Both the position numbers and the translations under genes were made by a program. From Argyresthia goedartella (lineage: Eukaryota; Arthropoda; Insecta; Lepidoptera; Argyresthiidae), in assembly GCA_949825045.1 (NCBI GenBank), contig OX463808.1, positions 27,341,674 through 27,405,673 on the forward strand: a stretch of 64,000 bases of DNA, given 5' to 3'. Shown piece after piece: positions 52,655 to 63,461 of the stretch (position 1 is the first letter of the stretch; the number at the start of each line of letters is the position of its first letter). The notes under the pieces are model-generated. The model was given only the letters and a program-made list of their open reading frames with translations, did not search any database and was not told the DNA's origin.

Positions 52655-53320
52655 ACCAAGTGAAGTATCTGGGGGTCACTATAGACCGCCGGCTCACGAT
52701 GAAGACCCACGTCGACAACGTCGTAAACCAGGTCCGGGCTGCACGGGCAAAACTTCGTCCACTCCTGGACTCCGGCCTCCCCCTGCGGTCGAAGCTCGGG
52801 ATCTATAAAACGTACATCAGGTCCCGCCTCACGTATGCCTCGCCGGCATGGTACGCCCTCTGCTCGGAGTCCAACAAGAAGAGACTCCGGGCCCAAGAAA
52901 ACCTCTCCTTGCGTACCATCGTCGGCGCGCCTCGCTACGTGAGAAACGCAACGATCGCAAGGGACCTAGGATTGGAGACACTGGACAAGTTTGTCCAGAG
53001 GCTGGCAACGAACATGTTCGCACGAGCGGACGGCTCTCAACACCCGCTCGTGCGAGACCTGGCACCATACCACGCGCGCCCGCCTGACCGTCGCCGCCTA
53101 CCCCGAGACCTGGTTGCCGAGCCGGCAGCACCCCTGGATTGAGGCCACACAACCCGAAGAACACCTCAGCCACCCAATGACCTGGCCGTAGTCACGGCCA
53201 GCGGAAGACTCCGCGGAAGGGGGCCATTGCCCCGGGACCGCAACCCCGCACCCTGGAAGGGGTGTGAGAAGATCACCAAGCTAAGGGAGGCATTCAGTCT
53301 CTGCGTCAAGCTACTGTGAC
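52655..53320 (+). mobile_element. Jockey-like LINE, 3' fragment
   Basis: A GC-rich 3' end of a non-LTR element: the last ~160 codons of the pol protein and a 3' UTR with GGGGCCATTGCCCCGGGACC and CACCCTGGAAGGGGTG. Its base composition is clearly higher in GC than its surroundings. No poly(A) or repeat tail is obvious. Confidence 0.75.
52660..53142 (+). pseudogene. Jockey-like reverse transcriptase, C-terminal part
   Basis: The frame 52,540-53,142 includes, from about 52,660, VKYLGVTIDRRLTMKTHVDN, a segment just after the reverse transcriptase palm in Jockey-clade elements. It continues with YIRSRLTYASPAWYALCSES and LRAQENLSLRTIVGAPRYVRN, the conserved C-terminal region. The enzyme's catalytic part is missing, so this is a 5'-truncated dead copy. 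The first ~40 codons before VKYLG are unrelated flanking sequence. Confidence 0.8.
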
Positions 53321-54645
53321 ACTCGTCTTTTGGTAATTCTAAACAGTTCGGTCTGCCGTTTTACGCGTCTGGAACTGGAAGAGTTGTGATTGCGTGTTAC
53401 AGTGGATTTTCGTGAGTGTCTGAAGCGCCGAGATATACCTCGGTTCCTATCCTTTAAATCAACCTACCCCAAATTCCAAAACTATCCTTGGGTCGTTAGA
53501 TAAGAACTTGTAGGTAATTGATCTGAGTCTGAGTCTGGGCTTGGAGCGACCCTAATTTCCTTTTTCCTTCACCATAGGGTTCCTGGATTGGCTCTTAGGA
53601 TATTCGCGGGCTAATCCTCTCCTCATTCCTTTCGAGTAGCGAGTTTTGAAATTCTCACACACACAGTCATTAAACATATAAACACATTCAATTCAAACTC
53701 AAACATTTTCGAGTGGTGTCGATAATGGACGTGGTATGGTAGTTGTCGGGGACGCGCGAAGAGATCAAATTACAGTCTAAAGTTCATTGTTTAGGACCGG
53801 GTAGATTGTTTTGCTTTGCCTTGGATCGGTTTGGATTCAAGTTGCATCTTTAAATTAAATGTAAATTTCGCTGGAGGTCTAATGTGTAGGCTGTGTCGAG
53901 TATCTATTGCTGGGCCCAGTCGAGGAAGTGCTGTGGTCAGTTAGATACATAGATCGATATTTACCGAAGTACGTACCTCGCTGTGGAGTGGGTTAGATCT
54001 CCAAAAGCGCTAATGACAACGTTTCGATAACATCCAGCTCAAATTGCGCAGAGTTGAAGGTTTCAAAACGTTACGGACCTTTTGAGGAAACCGCTAGTTC
54101 AAACCCATTTCGGAAAATCAAATCGCAATTGTGTAAACCCGGTCTATTCGGATCGTTATTGCCGTGAACTAATTATATAATTGGAACCACCACAAGCCGC
54201 TACTAGCGAGCACATGAAATATCATTGAGTACTCACGTCGTAACACTACGACGGATATCTATACGATATCCCAAACAAATATTATAAATTGTGGTCGACC
54301 GCTAAAAGAAGTTCCAAGCGCCCATATATACAAAAAATAAATGTACCATCACACAAAATACAACAAAGATCGATCTGGCGCAATACACCGCTAACTGATG
54401 CGAAATACCGGCTTGCGGGCATACATGCTTTCTCTGTCTTACTTGAAACTCTAACTTCCTGAACCAATCTTCCGTTCGACTATTGTACGCCTAACGAACT
54501 TCTCAACGAACAAGAAATTCAGACTTATCATTCTTAACTTAAAAATTTTACAGCTGAATCGGGACATCTCTTTTTGGGGTAGATAGAATAGACGATCATA
54601 GCTTCTGATAGCGGTGGCTCGACTTTAGCCTTTATGCCATTACAA
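53321..54645. other. unassigned; possible untranslated repeat
   Basis: Mid-GC sequence with no frame above about 75 codons. The stretch 53,340-53,760 (TTCGGTCTGCCGTTTTACGC and on) has the look of a LINE or LTR leader, but I could not match it to anything in the window. Confidence 0.4.
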
Positions 54646-54965
54646 ACACCAAAAGTTGCAAAAAATATCAGGGCAAAATACTGTGGTAGCTTAGGTGAAG
54701 GGTAAAGGGGGGAGCGAAGCGAAGCCCCCTTTATCCTTCGTGTTAGGTTGAACATGTAAGAACAACGAAAATATTTAAAATATTAACTTAACACACAAGT
54801 ACACAAAACATAAAAAGAAGTTTGGTGATTATCCAAACACAACTTGGTGGACATTTATCCATTCTGGCAGTCATTTCGAATTTATTGGTAGTAAAATAGG
54901 TGCGTTTTTGGTAATCGTTTAAACACAAGCCATTTAAAATTTCGGTCCAATAAATTTTACCAGCA
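54646..54965 (+). repeat. GCGAAGC-core repeat copy e with right array
   Basis: Core at 54,655-54,780, hairpin 54,697-54,739: GAAGGGTAAAGGGGG pairs with CCCCCTTTATCCTTC (one G.T wobble). The right side (AGAAGTTTGGTGATTATCC, ACTTGGTGGACATTTATCC, GGCAGTCATTTCGAATTTAT) is the same as beside copy b. Confidence 0.8.
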
Positions 54966-54984
54966 TGATAAAACTATTGTGTGG

Positions 54985-55530
54985 TAATAAAAAAGTGGCC
55001 AAGTGCGATTCGGATTCGCCCATGAAGCGGAACCCTTCATAGGCGAATCCGAAAATAGAAAACAATTATGTGACTGGATGTGTACATTTTGTTCGATATT
55101 TTTTTTTGTTGAAAGTTTGTATTGAGATACATAGTATTATTTTTTTGTAGATTTTTCACTTTCTTACTTTAAAAGTTAGAGACACACACACACACATTTT
55201 TCCACTTTGGAAAGTTCTGCCCTTTAACGATTTACTTTGATGAAAAATGGTTTCAGGAACCTCAACGTCATTTTTAAAGACCTATTTATAAACACTTCAG
55301 ACATAGGTTTGATGAATTTTTTTTTTTTATTTCAGTTCCATATTTGGGGAGCCCCCTTTAATAATTTAAATTTTTAATTTTTTGTTTACATATCTTAAAG
55401 CAGTTTACAGAATACATCTACATACCAAGTCCTAATAGTTTCTGCATAAAGTTGCTGTAACATATGGACGAACGGACGGACAGACAGACTTGAAGAAACT
55501 CTCTCTCTCTACGGAGCCCTAAAAATATAT
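54985..55530. repeat. diverged relative of the GGAACCCT repeat
   Basis: AAAGTGGCCAAGTGCGATTCGG and GCGGAACCCTTCATAGGCGAATCCG at the left, and GGACGAACGGACGGACAG with TACGGAGCCCTAAAAAT at the right, frame about 540 bp with poly-T runs. It has the same layout as the ~660-bp repeat but little internal match. The left end is itself a palindrome (ATTCGGATTCGCC / GGCGAATCCGAA). Confidence 0.6.
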
Positions 55531-55559
55531 CTGCAACGCGAATATTTTCGTGCGATGTT

Positions 55560-56080
55560 TTTGCGACTTCAAATCTAACTTGAAACCGGATGAACTCCTT
55601 TGATCCAGTTCGATAAATTTTAATGGATAATACTCCGTCTAAAGCAACCGTGTACCGCTGGTATAATGAGTTTAAGTTCGGTCGTTTAACTCTGAGGGAT
55701 GACGAAATATGCGGTCGTCCCTTGACTGCGGTCACAGAAGAAAATGTACTAGCAGTGAAAAAATTAACAAAACAGGCGAATCACATACTGGAGATTCAGC
55801 ATATTCTGCAGATTAGATCGGGAAGCTTTAATGACATTTCCCATAGCCACTTTCACGTTTGGATACCTCAAATTCATAGAAGACGCTCAGAAGCAGGCGC
55901 GCGTGGAATGGTGCCGCAATATACATATAATTGATAAATTCGAAGCAGGCAGCCGTTTTTACGATATAATCAACAGGGATCCAGAAACAAAGAGCCAGTC
56001 GACAGTATGACTGTTTCAGAACGAACCAACGCCTACGCCTACGAAAGTAAAGTGGTCCAGAAGCGCTGTTTTGTTTTGTC
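55560..56080 (+). pseudogene. mariner transposase, decayed
   Basis: The frame 55,623-55,934 has TVYRWYNEFKFGRLTLRDDE and CGRPLTAVTEENVLAVKKL, the N-terminal helix-turn-helix region of a DD34D mariner, then IHRRRSEAGARGMVP. In another frame at about 55,930-56,080 come SRFYDIINRDPETKSQSTVWLF and PTPTKVVQKR, from the region after the first catalytic aspartate. Large internal parts and the C-terminal half are gone. The GGAACCCT repeat begins directly after it, so that repeat may have landed in the mariner. Confidence 0.72.
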
Positions 56081-56084
56081 GACA

Positions 56085-56755
56085 GTTTTTGGGGTTCTGT
56101 ACCTCAAAAGGGGAAAAAGGTACCCTTATAGGATCACTCGCGTGTCCGTCCCTCCGTCCGTCACAGGCACTTTTCTCAGGAACTATAGGAGATAGAGTCT
56201 TGAAATCTTCTGCAAAAATACGTATTCTGATAACCGTAACATAATTCAAGTCTAATATGAAAAAATATTGCCCACAAGAAAGTGGAGGGGTGAAATGAAA
56301 TAAAAACAAAAAAAAACACCGTAATAAGTCAGGGTATGGTTGAAAAGGGCTCTTTATAAACTTTTATTTAATGATTTTTTTAGTTTTCATAACATCGGAA
56401 GCTATGATCAAACAAGTGCAAAAAATGACTATAACCCCCCCCCCCCCCCATCTGCTAAACTATAGAGTCTAAAATTATGAAAGAAATACCGAATATAGAA
56501 CTTAACCAAATAATACAGGAAAACCTAGCCGGAAATGCCAAGGTTTTTTATTTATCTGTAAACCACATACAAACTTATTAATGCACCTGGTTACTTAAAT
56601 ACATGGAGTAGTATGAAAGTAGCCGCACTAATAACTTTGTAAACAACATTTTTGTACATAAAATCCAAACTATTCACTCCACACCATCCCCCTACCATTG
56701 TGTGGTGGTACGGAACCCTCCGTGCGCGAGTCCGACTCGCATTGATTGTTTTTTT
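56085..56755 (+). mobile_element. ~660-bp GGAACCCT repeat, near-complete copy 2
   Basis: From GGGGTTCTGTACCTCAAAAGG to GTACGGAACCCTCCGTGCGC and GAGTCCGACTCGCA. It carries a 16-C run at ~56,434-56,450. Blocks occur in the same order as, reversed, in 49,905-50,565. Confidence 0.7.
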
Positions 56756-56774
56756 TCTCCTTATCGAGTATTTA

Positions 56775-57017
56775 GTGTCCATTCCCTTACGAGATCAATG
56801 TAGCACTAATGCGGACTGGTCCACTACCAAACGCATTCCAGAAATGTTTACTGCTGCAAACAGCGACACGGGGCTCCAACGGCTAGAAAGGATTTTTTGC
56901 CACGTGTTTCCAGCGTTTCCACCGGGGGAACGCGCCTTCACACTCTGCTATAAAGACGAGGGACTATTTATAGATACTAAGCAAACTCTGTCAGCCGTGC
57001 CATTTGTTGTCGATTAA
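56775..57017 (+). CDS. orphan frame, possible terminal exon, unrecognised
   Basis: A polypyrimidine tract (TTGTTTTTTTTCTCCTTATC, 56,747-56,766) and an AG at 56,773-56,774 precede an open frame that ends in TAA at 57,015-57,017. Its base composition is more balanced than the flanks. The protein (LRDQCSTNADWSTTKRIPEM..., GERAFTLCYKDEGLFIDT) matches no family I know. An AATAAA lies at 57,132-57,137. It could be the last exon of a host gene or a transposon remnant; the frame upstream of the AG belongs to the repeat at 56.1-56.75 kb. Confidence 0.3.
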   Translation: MSIPLRDQCSTNADWSTTKRIPEMFTAANSDTGLQRLERIFCHVFPAFPPGERAFTLCYKDEGLFIDTKQTLSAVPFVVD

Positions 57018-57131
57018 TTAATTTTAGTATATCGCTTGTGTGTTACATTTTCGAGCGTTACCTATGTGATGAACTATTAGATATAGATTGATTATATTTA
57101 ATTCTGTTGTACTTAAACTTACTCGAAAGCG

Positions 57132-57137
57132 AATAAA
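57132..57137 (+). terminator. AATAAA polyadenylation signal candidate
   Basis: Lies 115 bp after the TAA of the orphan frame. Such hexamers are common by chance in AT-rich DNA. Confidence 0.25.
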
Positions 57138-57139
57138 AC

Positions 57140-57670
57140 ACGAAAGCAAACGTACCGAGGTAATAAAGTGAGATTTTGACTACCGAGGTAATGCACTTAC
57201 CACTACATTTTATTATCTTGGTTTACTTACTTATTATAGATTAAAGATTATGTTACAAAATGTTCAAAAGTTAGTAAAAATAAGGTACCGTTATTAATAC
57301 AATTTGGGAATTAAATAACTTAATGTAATTGGATGGACGGGTCGGTTACCTGTCGATCAATATATTTATTATATAGCTTAGTTTTAAAGTTAATTTTAAA
57401 TTCCCATATAAAGCTGTGGCAAAACATTCCCAATACATTTGGGGCAACGTACACCATATATAAAAGTACCCGCATTTGGAGCTACCTTCGCGAATTGCCT
57501 CTCCGGAATTGAGCTCGAGCCGAGAGCTCACTCGCCAAATTTTAACATAGGCAGTATTGTGAACTGAATTGGTTTGGCATCCCTACAAAATCTAGAGGAA
57601 TATACGAAACCTAGATTCGAAGGTCGAAAATGAAATTATAATAGGTAATGTGTGAAATAGGAATAATAGG
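57140..57670. other. intergenic, nothing recognised
   Basis: AT-rich, includes a small duplication TACCGAGGTAAT (57,153 and 57,182). Confidence 0.5.
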
Positions 57671-57675
57671 AAGAT

Positions 57676-57728
57676 GGCCGAATTGGTCAAAAAATGAATA
57701 GAATATTAATTTTTTGACCAATTTGGCC
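57676..57728. repeat. hairpin, 20-bp arms
   Basis: GGCCGAATTGGTCAAAAAAT and ATTTTTTGACCAATTTGGCC pair with one mismatch over a 13-bp loop. Confidence 0.8.
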
Positions 57729-57784
57729 GAAAATTATGCTTCGGTAAATTTTGCTAAAATTTGTTGCCATGTTATCTAAACTGC

Positions 57785-57924
57785 GATTTTTAATATGAGG
57801 CTAGAAATGTAAACAAACAACTGACATTTTCTAGAACAACAGGTGACTTTGACATTCATATTATACTTTTTGTACTAGAAAATGACAGTTGTTTGTTTAC
57901 ATTTCTGGCCTCAAATTAAAAATC
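57785..57924. mobile_element. 140-bp fold-back MITE, 50-bp arms
   Basis: Left arm 57,785-57,834 (GATTTTTAATATGAGG... to ...CATTTTCTAG) and right arm 57,875-57,924 match at 47 of 50 positions, with a 40-bp loop. No clear target duplication. One of the cleanest hairpins in the window. Confidence 0.85.
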
Positions 57925-57929
57925 ATTCA

Positions 57930-58705
57930 CCATGTTGATTACGTTGTCCCCTAGCGCAGATGATTTGACACGAAGTAATTCGAGGAAAATACCAGAGATT
58001 TAAAACGGGAACCAAAATAAGCGAAGCAGCTGATAATATTCCCAGAGTCCTGCGATACAAAATTGAATGAATCTCTGTTAAGCGAAGTTAAGCAGCAGTA
58101 CTTAGAAACTTTCCGAGTCTGGAACTGGGTTTGTCTGTCCGCTGGCTCGTTCGCTGCACGAAGAGTAAAAGTTGACACCGCTGAGGCACCAAGTTACTAA
58201 GTTTGGTAATTGGTCCTAGCCTGGCCATCTTATTCAGTAACTGAAATCCACGTCAAATCCAACGCAGTGACTGTTGAGGTTGGGTATAAAGGAAAACGGT
58301 CACATTTACACATTTTTCGGTTTATTTCAGTTAATGAATAAGGGGGAATAGAAATGAAAGACCCATGGAAGAGGACAATACGGAAGTGTCTCTCTTTCTG
58401 TAGTCGGTCCTTCAGCACCCTGATTACCGTCAACAGCCATTACATGAGAACAAATGAAATGCCTCCATCGCGTTGTCTGTTAATTTATCATTTTAGTATG
58501 CGAAAGAGTACAAGACTAGAATATATAAAAACGAAAATCACAAAAAAGTCATATTTATATATGCCTACCTACAAAGGCTGTTAAATGAAAATTTAGTCCA
58601 TTTAGTCGCAACTCCCTCATAAAATAGCCTATACTTTACAATTCAATTCGCTTTCTTTTAGTAAGTAAGTAGTCAATTGAAGTCTCCACTCCCTAACAAA
58701 AGTTT
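57930..58705. other. intergenic, nothing recognised
   Basis: Several overlapping short frames on both strands (57,951-58,584), none with a recognisable domain. Confidence 0.45.
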
Positions 58706-58707
58706 AT

Positions 58708-58775
58708 ATATATATATATATACGTGAAATGAAAAGTGAAAGGACTATTTGGCGTCCTTTCACTTTGCATTATTG
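58708..58775. repeat. TA microsatellite and short hairpin
   Basis: TATA repeats at 58,706-58,722, then AAGTGAAAGGAC and GTCCTTTCACTT (58,734-58,765) as perfect 12-bp arms over an 8-bp loop. Confidence 0.75.
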
Positions 58776-59905
58776 TGGCGTCCACCAAATGACGTTGACT
58801 TAGCGAAACTTATTGAATGTATACTGACACATTGAACCTATCTGACGACGGTAGCATACAAATATACGTATATGTAAATATATTCTTTTCAGTTCAATTT
58901 ACTATTTTTCACAAATATGATTTTTTACGGTGAATATTGAGTTATGGCATATTCCTTTGATTTTCCCTGACACTTTTTAAATATTATATATTTGCTATAC
59001 ATAATATGAATTTAAGATACATATTAAAACTAATAAGTCGAATAGGTATCACTTTCACTCTATTCTTTTGAAAGATACAGCACATAGATTTTTTTGTTGG
59101 CTGGCGAATCAAAAGGGTTCTGGAGTATTTAATGAAATGTCTTAAAAATATAATACATACAATTTTCCAATGATATAACATTAGAATAAGTCTGTAGAAA
59201 AAATATATCTATAGTAAATTATCGTAAAGTGACACGTTTGCGAGATTTTGATAGAAAAGATGGGAAGTTCAGTTCGTTATCATAACAAAAACAAATAAGC
59301 TCTAAAACCATTATTTTAAGACGTTAAACTAAATAAATATTGATAACCCAGATAAAAGATGCCAAGGGAATCAACCAAAAATGATTGTTTTCTCTCAATA
59401 CAGCTCAAACTACCGTGTTTTCTATAATCTGATTTAAAAAGATGGCTTAACGACTGCCATAGCAATTCGCAGAGTTCTTAGTAGAAAATAGTATTTATAT
59501 GTTAATTTAAAAAATATTGCATCTCTATTTATTTTGTAGAACTTGTATGAAATGATTTAATTATTAATGGTTTTTGGATTTTTTATTTTCGGGACGTCTG
59601 TAAATAAAAACATAAGCATAAAGACAGTTAGACTCAGACAAGCTTGGTCGTTCAAAATAGAATACAGAAACTAGCGATATCTTTATGTTTAAATATGCAA
59701 TCAAGATGTCATTAGAGATTAGAAAACCGGTTATTTACGTTCATCAAATTATTTTGAAGTTTGTATAGGTACATAATATTGTAAGAGTTTTATTGTTTTC
59801 ACTTTTTTGTGCCCCTTTTTCAACAATCTGCCATTTAACGACTCTGTAAATAAATAAAAAACTTATAAACAACTTCTCTCACAGGAGTTTTCAAGAGTTT
59901 AACGT
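58776..59905. other. intergenic, nothing recognised
   Basis: AT-rich; no frame above 65 codons and no repeat seen. Confidence 0.5.
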
Positions 59906-59911
59906 TTTGTT

Positions 59912-60093
59912 TGCCTGATACTTTTGAAACATACTGATATTCTCTTAATAATAATAATAATAAGTTCATTTATTTCTCTCTCACACAGTAAACTTACATA
60001 ACAAATGTTATCTTAACTAGTATACAGTTAACCTATATGAACCCCTCTTGAATAGTTGTTTCCTGATACTTTTAAAACACACTGATATTCACC
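59912..60093 (-). repeat. short insert between two ~30-bp direct repeats
   Basis: GCCTGATACTTTTGAAACATACTGATATTC (59,912) recurs with three to four changes at 60,061. Between them lie an AAT repeat and TTCATTTATTTC, which read in reverse as a LINE-like 3' end (GAAATAAATGAA plus a repeat tail). This may be a small retroposed fragment with its target duplication. Confidence 0.5.
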
Positions 60094-60094
60094 A

Positions 60095-60930
60095 TTCATG
60101 CACCATCGATATATGGACAACGAGGCTGAGGAATAAAATGCCCCCAATGTGTTTGAAGGGCGACCAAAACTCCTGCGACCACGTGAACACTTATTCCTAC
60201 AACATCCCATTAGGGATGTATGTGGCATATTTGATTCCCCAGGGGAATCACTTTGTAGCCCTAGACATTTATTTTTCTTCGTTTTAAAAGAAAAGATAAT
60301 TTTAAAGAGACTTACCGTCTATATTTATTTTTTCATTTATTATCTTCTTCACAGGTAACATCTTACCGTTTTACTACAAAAAAATAACACAGTATTATTA
60401 CTTATTTAGCTAAATCATCATCTATCAGTAAATAAATGCTAAGTAAGCTTCTAAATTTCGTTGCCACAAAAAAGTGTTTAAAGAGTATCTTACTAAAGAA
60501 CGGCTAAATCATTCGGTTGATTTCGCTCGTTTATCATTAGACTAAGAGGACTGAATTTCCAGGGTCGTAAAACACAGAATGAAAATTTATTAAAAAAACG
60601 TTCATTAGTTCTATTTTACGAAACTTAGAATGTTTAGGTAAAGTAGTTGTAAATCCTTATTTTTGTGTAGAACCGTTCATTTTAGTACTTTTATCAAACA
60701 CGAGTAAAAAATAAGCGGCGAAATGTAACGGAACTACACACGGAACCGTCACTGAAAGTTCTTCAGACAATTTGTTTGTTTTGGTTGGGGATATCATTAG
60801 TTATCCCTTGCTTAGAAAAGAAAATTCTTGGACCTCACTGCCCGTCCTGCGCTTACCCTGGGTAGTGATGACGAGCAACAAAACAACACCTAATTTTTCA
60901 GGATTTCCAAAAAAGAATAATCTCATAATC
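60095..60930. other. intergenic, no supported gene
   Basis: A 79-codon frame at 60,048-60,287 overlaps another in a second frame; neither is recognisable. Confidence 0.45.
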
Positions 60931-60934
60931 GTTG

Positions 60935-61200
60935 TCAGCACACATCAACCCACTTCTGGGCATAGGCCTCTTAGTTAGTGACTCAAGTCAATCAGAGTGT
61001 CGATAAGGGGGTGCCCTCTTATCGACACTCTGACAGACAAGTCTCTTCTATTAGCGCCAGTCTCCAAAGTTCTTTGCTAACCGCAGAGAGATGTTGTCTT
61101 GATAACATCCTCGGACAATGCCCACTGGATGGCCCTATCTTTACTGTTGTACAGTGGTGTTACCGATTGCTACGGTCCACTGTCCGTCATCCCCTCTAAC
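60935..61200. repeat. dispersed-repeat remnant with a tight palindrome
   Basis: CACATCAACCCACTTCTGGGCATAGGCCTCTTA is a worn form of a widespread lepidopteran repeat word (CCCACTGCTGGGCACAGGCCTCCT, as I recall it). It is followed by the hairpin at 60,993-61,032: CAGAGTGTCGATAAGGGGG against CCCTCTTATCGACACTCTG, one mismatch and a 2-bp loop. Confidence 0.6.
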
Positions 61201-61578
61201 CAAGTATTTCGCCCTTAATATTTTGGTATAAATTAATTGAAATCTTGAATCAAATGAACATCGATTGTGGTGAAAACCCTCAGTAGAAACATTTATAATG
61301 GAGAAAGGAAATAAAAAATTAAATATATAGGCTATTATTAAAGAAATTGTGAAATAACATTGAATGAAACAGTTATTAAACAAATTAAAAATATTGATAT
61401 CAAAATCTGGAGTTATTACTGCTCCGCTTTATTTCCTTTCATTCCAGGGGTATTTAATGAATAGAGCCAGCTTTTCATCATGGAATATAATCTAATATAA
61501 ATTACATCTCAAAATGTAAAATAAATATTGCTGAACGGGCACCTTGAAAGACTGGCATATTTATTTCACAACTTGAGA
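61201..61578. other. intergenic, nothing recognised
   Basis: AT-rich, no gene. Confidence 0.5.
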
Positions 61579-61579
61579 T

Positions 61580-61795
61580 GTTAAGCTGGATTTACCCGAG
61601 GCCATTATTGGCCGGCTTGGTATTGGCCTTGTATAAATCTTGTAATGGCCTTATAAAATCAAGCCAAGCCAGTGCTGTCTGCGAGTGCTGGGGGGAATAG
61701 AGCACCCTTCTAGCTAGGTTTACACGAGGCCAGTCCTGGCTACCAGTCTCACTGGCGCCAGCACCACTGTCTTCGTGTAACTGCATACCTACATA
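61580..61795. repeat. degenerate duplicated repeat
   Basis: TTAAGCTGGATTTACCCGAGGCCA (61,579) and CTAGCTAGGTTTACACGAGGCCA (61,711) are two starts of the same ~130-bp unit. GGCC and CCAGTC words recur inside both. Confidence 0.6.
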
Positions 61796-61799
61796 ATAC

Positions 61800-62055
61800 A
61801 TTATATCCCTTAGTGAAAAACCGGCTTTTCTCCTTCACAAACTCGCCTATCTCCTGCACCAGCTCGAGTTCTTAACCGACCTGCCTGGATGTTTGAGTAG
61901 CTCTGAGGTAGATGAAACTTCTCCCAAGAATGCTGTGGCTTGCGGGTAGTATGGTTTTAATAGTGGATGGGCACACCGGTAGCATATGTACAAATTGCAC
62001 CCCATAGTACACTGTCTCCCAGTAGCCTACCACAAATTTCACCATTGGATGATGT
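61800..62055. other. intergenic, nothing recognised
   Basis: No gene or repeat identified. Confidence 0.5.
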
Positions 62056-62059
62056 ATAG

Positions 62060-62230
62060 CTTTATGCTTTTTCTATACAGAGTAGCAGAGGCACAGTTGT
62101 GCCCACTTTTAGATAATCAAGTCCACTTTGCATGACAGGGGGATAGCCCATCGCGGCTACTATGGAGGTTACCTCACGATGTCCTATGGAGATATGAAGG
62201 TTTCTTCACGATAAAACTACTTTAATGGAG
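62060..62230 (-). repeat. SINE family A, degenerate copy
   Basis: AGCAGAGGCACAGTTGTGCCCA, GCATGACAGGGGGATAGCCCATCGC and GGTTTCTTCACGAT follow the order of the 31.05 kb copy. The tRNA-like head is not recognisable. Confidence 0.6.
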
Positions 62231-63460
62231 TAAAACCGCTTTTTCGTAAATAAAACCACCACAGCAAAACAGCTGATCAATAGTTCCGCCATCTTGATAG
62301 GCAAGACACTCTCTAAACAAGCTTTCTAGGTTACCTAAATTGATTAGATAATATAGGCCATACCTATCTCAAATATAACGTTAAAAGCAGTTTTGTGGTA
62401 ACGAGTTTTGTAATCATGTGTTAAACAAAGGTTTTTTTTGTGGTTAGACGGTTTTAGTCTTACTTAAAATACAACTAGAGAGGCAGTTGCTCACGTCTGA
62501 AGGAGATACTTGGAACCTACAGCCCTTCACGTCTTCCCGGGTAGTGCTATGGAGCAACAAGCTAACATTAAAATTTCCAGGTTCATGAAAGAAAACCTGT
62601 CCAACTACAGTGAAATCTATTAAAACAAATGACATTGGCGGCATTAACCTAGTTGTTAGAACTCCATCAATTAAGAAATTCAGAATTAAAATACTACATT
62701 TAAGTAAGCCACAAAGATTTGTTTAATTCACTAACCAACCTGCTACTGTGAAAACAAATTAATTAATCTGAATTCCTGAAATAAGTTGTTATTTTGTTAG
62801 AAGATGGATCGAAAGGTGTTGGCGGACGCGGCAGGTGTATACATGTTTAGCACTTTATGACTACGTGTTTAGCACTTTATACAACTATTTGTATTACAAC
62901 TAGAAACAATACTGCGCAAGTAAGATATCGCATCGAAGATTAGTTAAATAAATGATGAGTTGTTATTTCATCAGCGGGTATCGGAAATTTTCCCCTTCAA
63001 GATTGACTGATTGACGATACGTTTCCTGAAAAAAATCAATTACGATCGGCAATAGATATTTATAGATTCAAGATAAAAATAATCGATACTGAGATATCTT
63101 CGAAAATTAGAATAAGACGATTCAGCCGAGGTAAATTTCGTCAGCTAATAAAATTTCCTTTCACGATTAGGGTCTGTTCCAAGAAGACCTTTCAAGTACT
63201 CAATAGCTGTACAATACATAAATTATTTGGATAGTCTCGATAGGAAATTTCGCGGTTTAGGTCATATATTTTTGTCACACAACTATTTTAAACTTATAGG
63301 AGAGAGACGTGGCAACATCAAAATGTACATGTAATTATGTCTAATCAAAGTAACCATAAAATACTCTTAAATCGACAATAATCGTACAATATATGATCAA
63401 ACGAACTTACCTAAAGAGAAGATCAATCATTATGAGATGTGTCACTTCTTTCGAAAATAT
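62231..63460. other. intergenic; one short duplication
   Basis: GTGTTTAGCACTTTAT occurs twice in tandem (about 62,840-62,880, first copy ATGTTTAGCACTTTAT). No coding frame supported. Confidence 0.5.
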
Positions 63461-63461
63461 A

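Noticed and set aside
52519..53173. Minus-strand frames of 114-125 codons over the Jockey-like fragment
   Set aside because: Shadow frames of the GC-rich plus-strand coding region; no family resemblance.
56433..56450. C run as a regulatory site
   Set aside because: Homopolymer runs occur in several repeats here (also 20.6, 20.76 and 40.88 kb) and may be polymorphic or a sequencing artefact.
60048..60358. Two overlapping 69-79-codon frames
   Set aside because: No motif in either frame, both in low-complexity AT context; left as intergenic.
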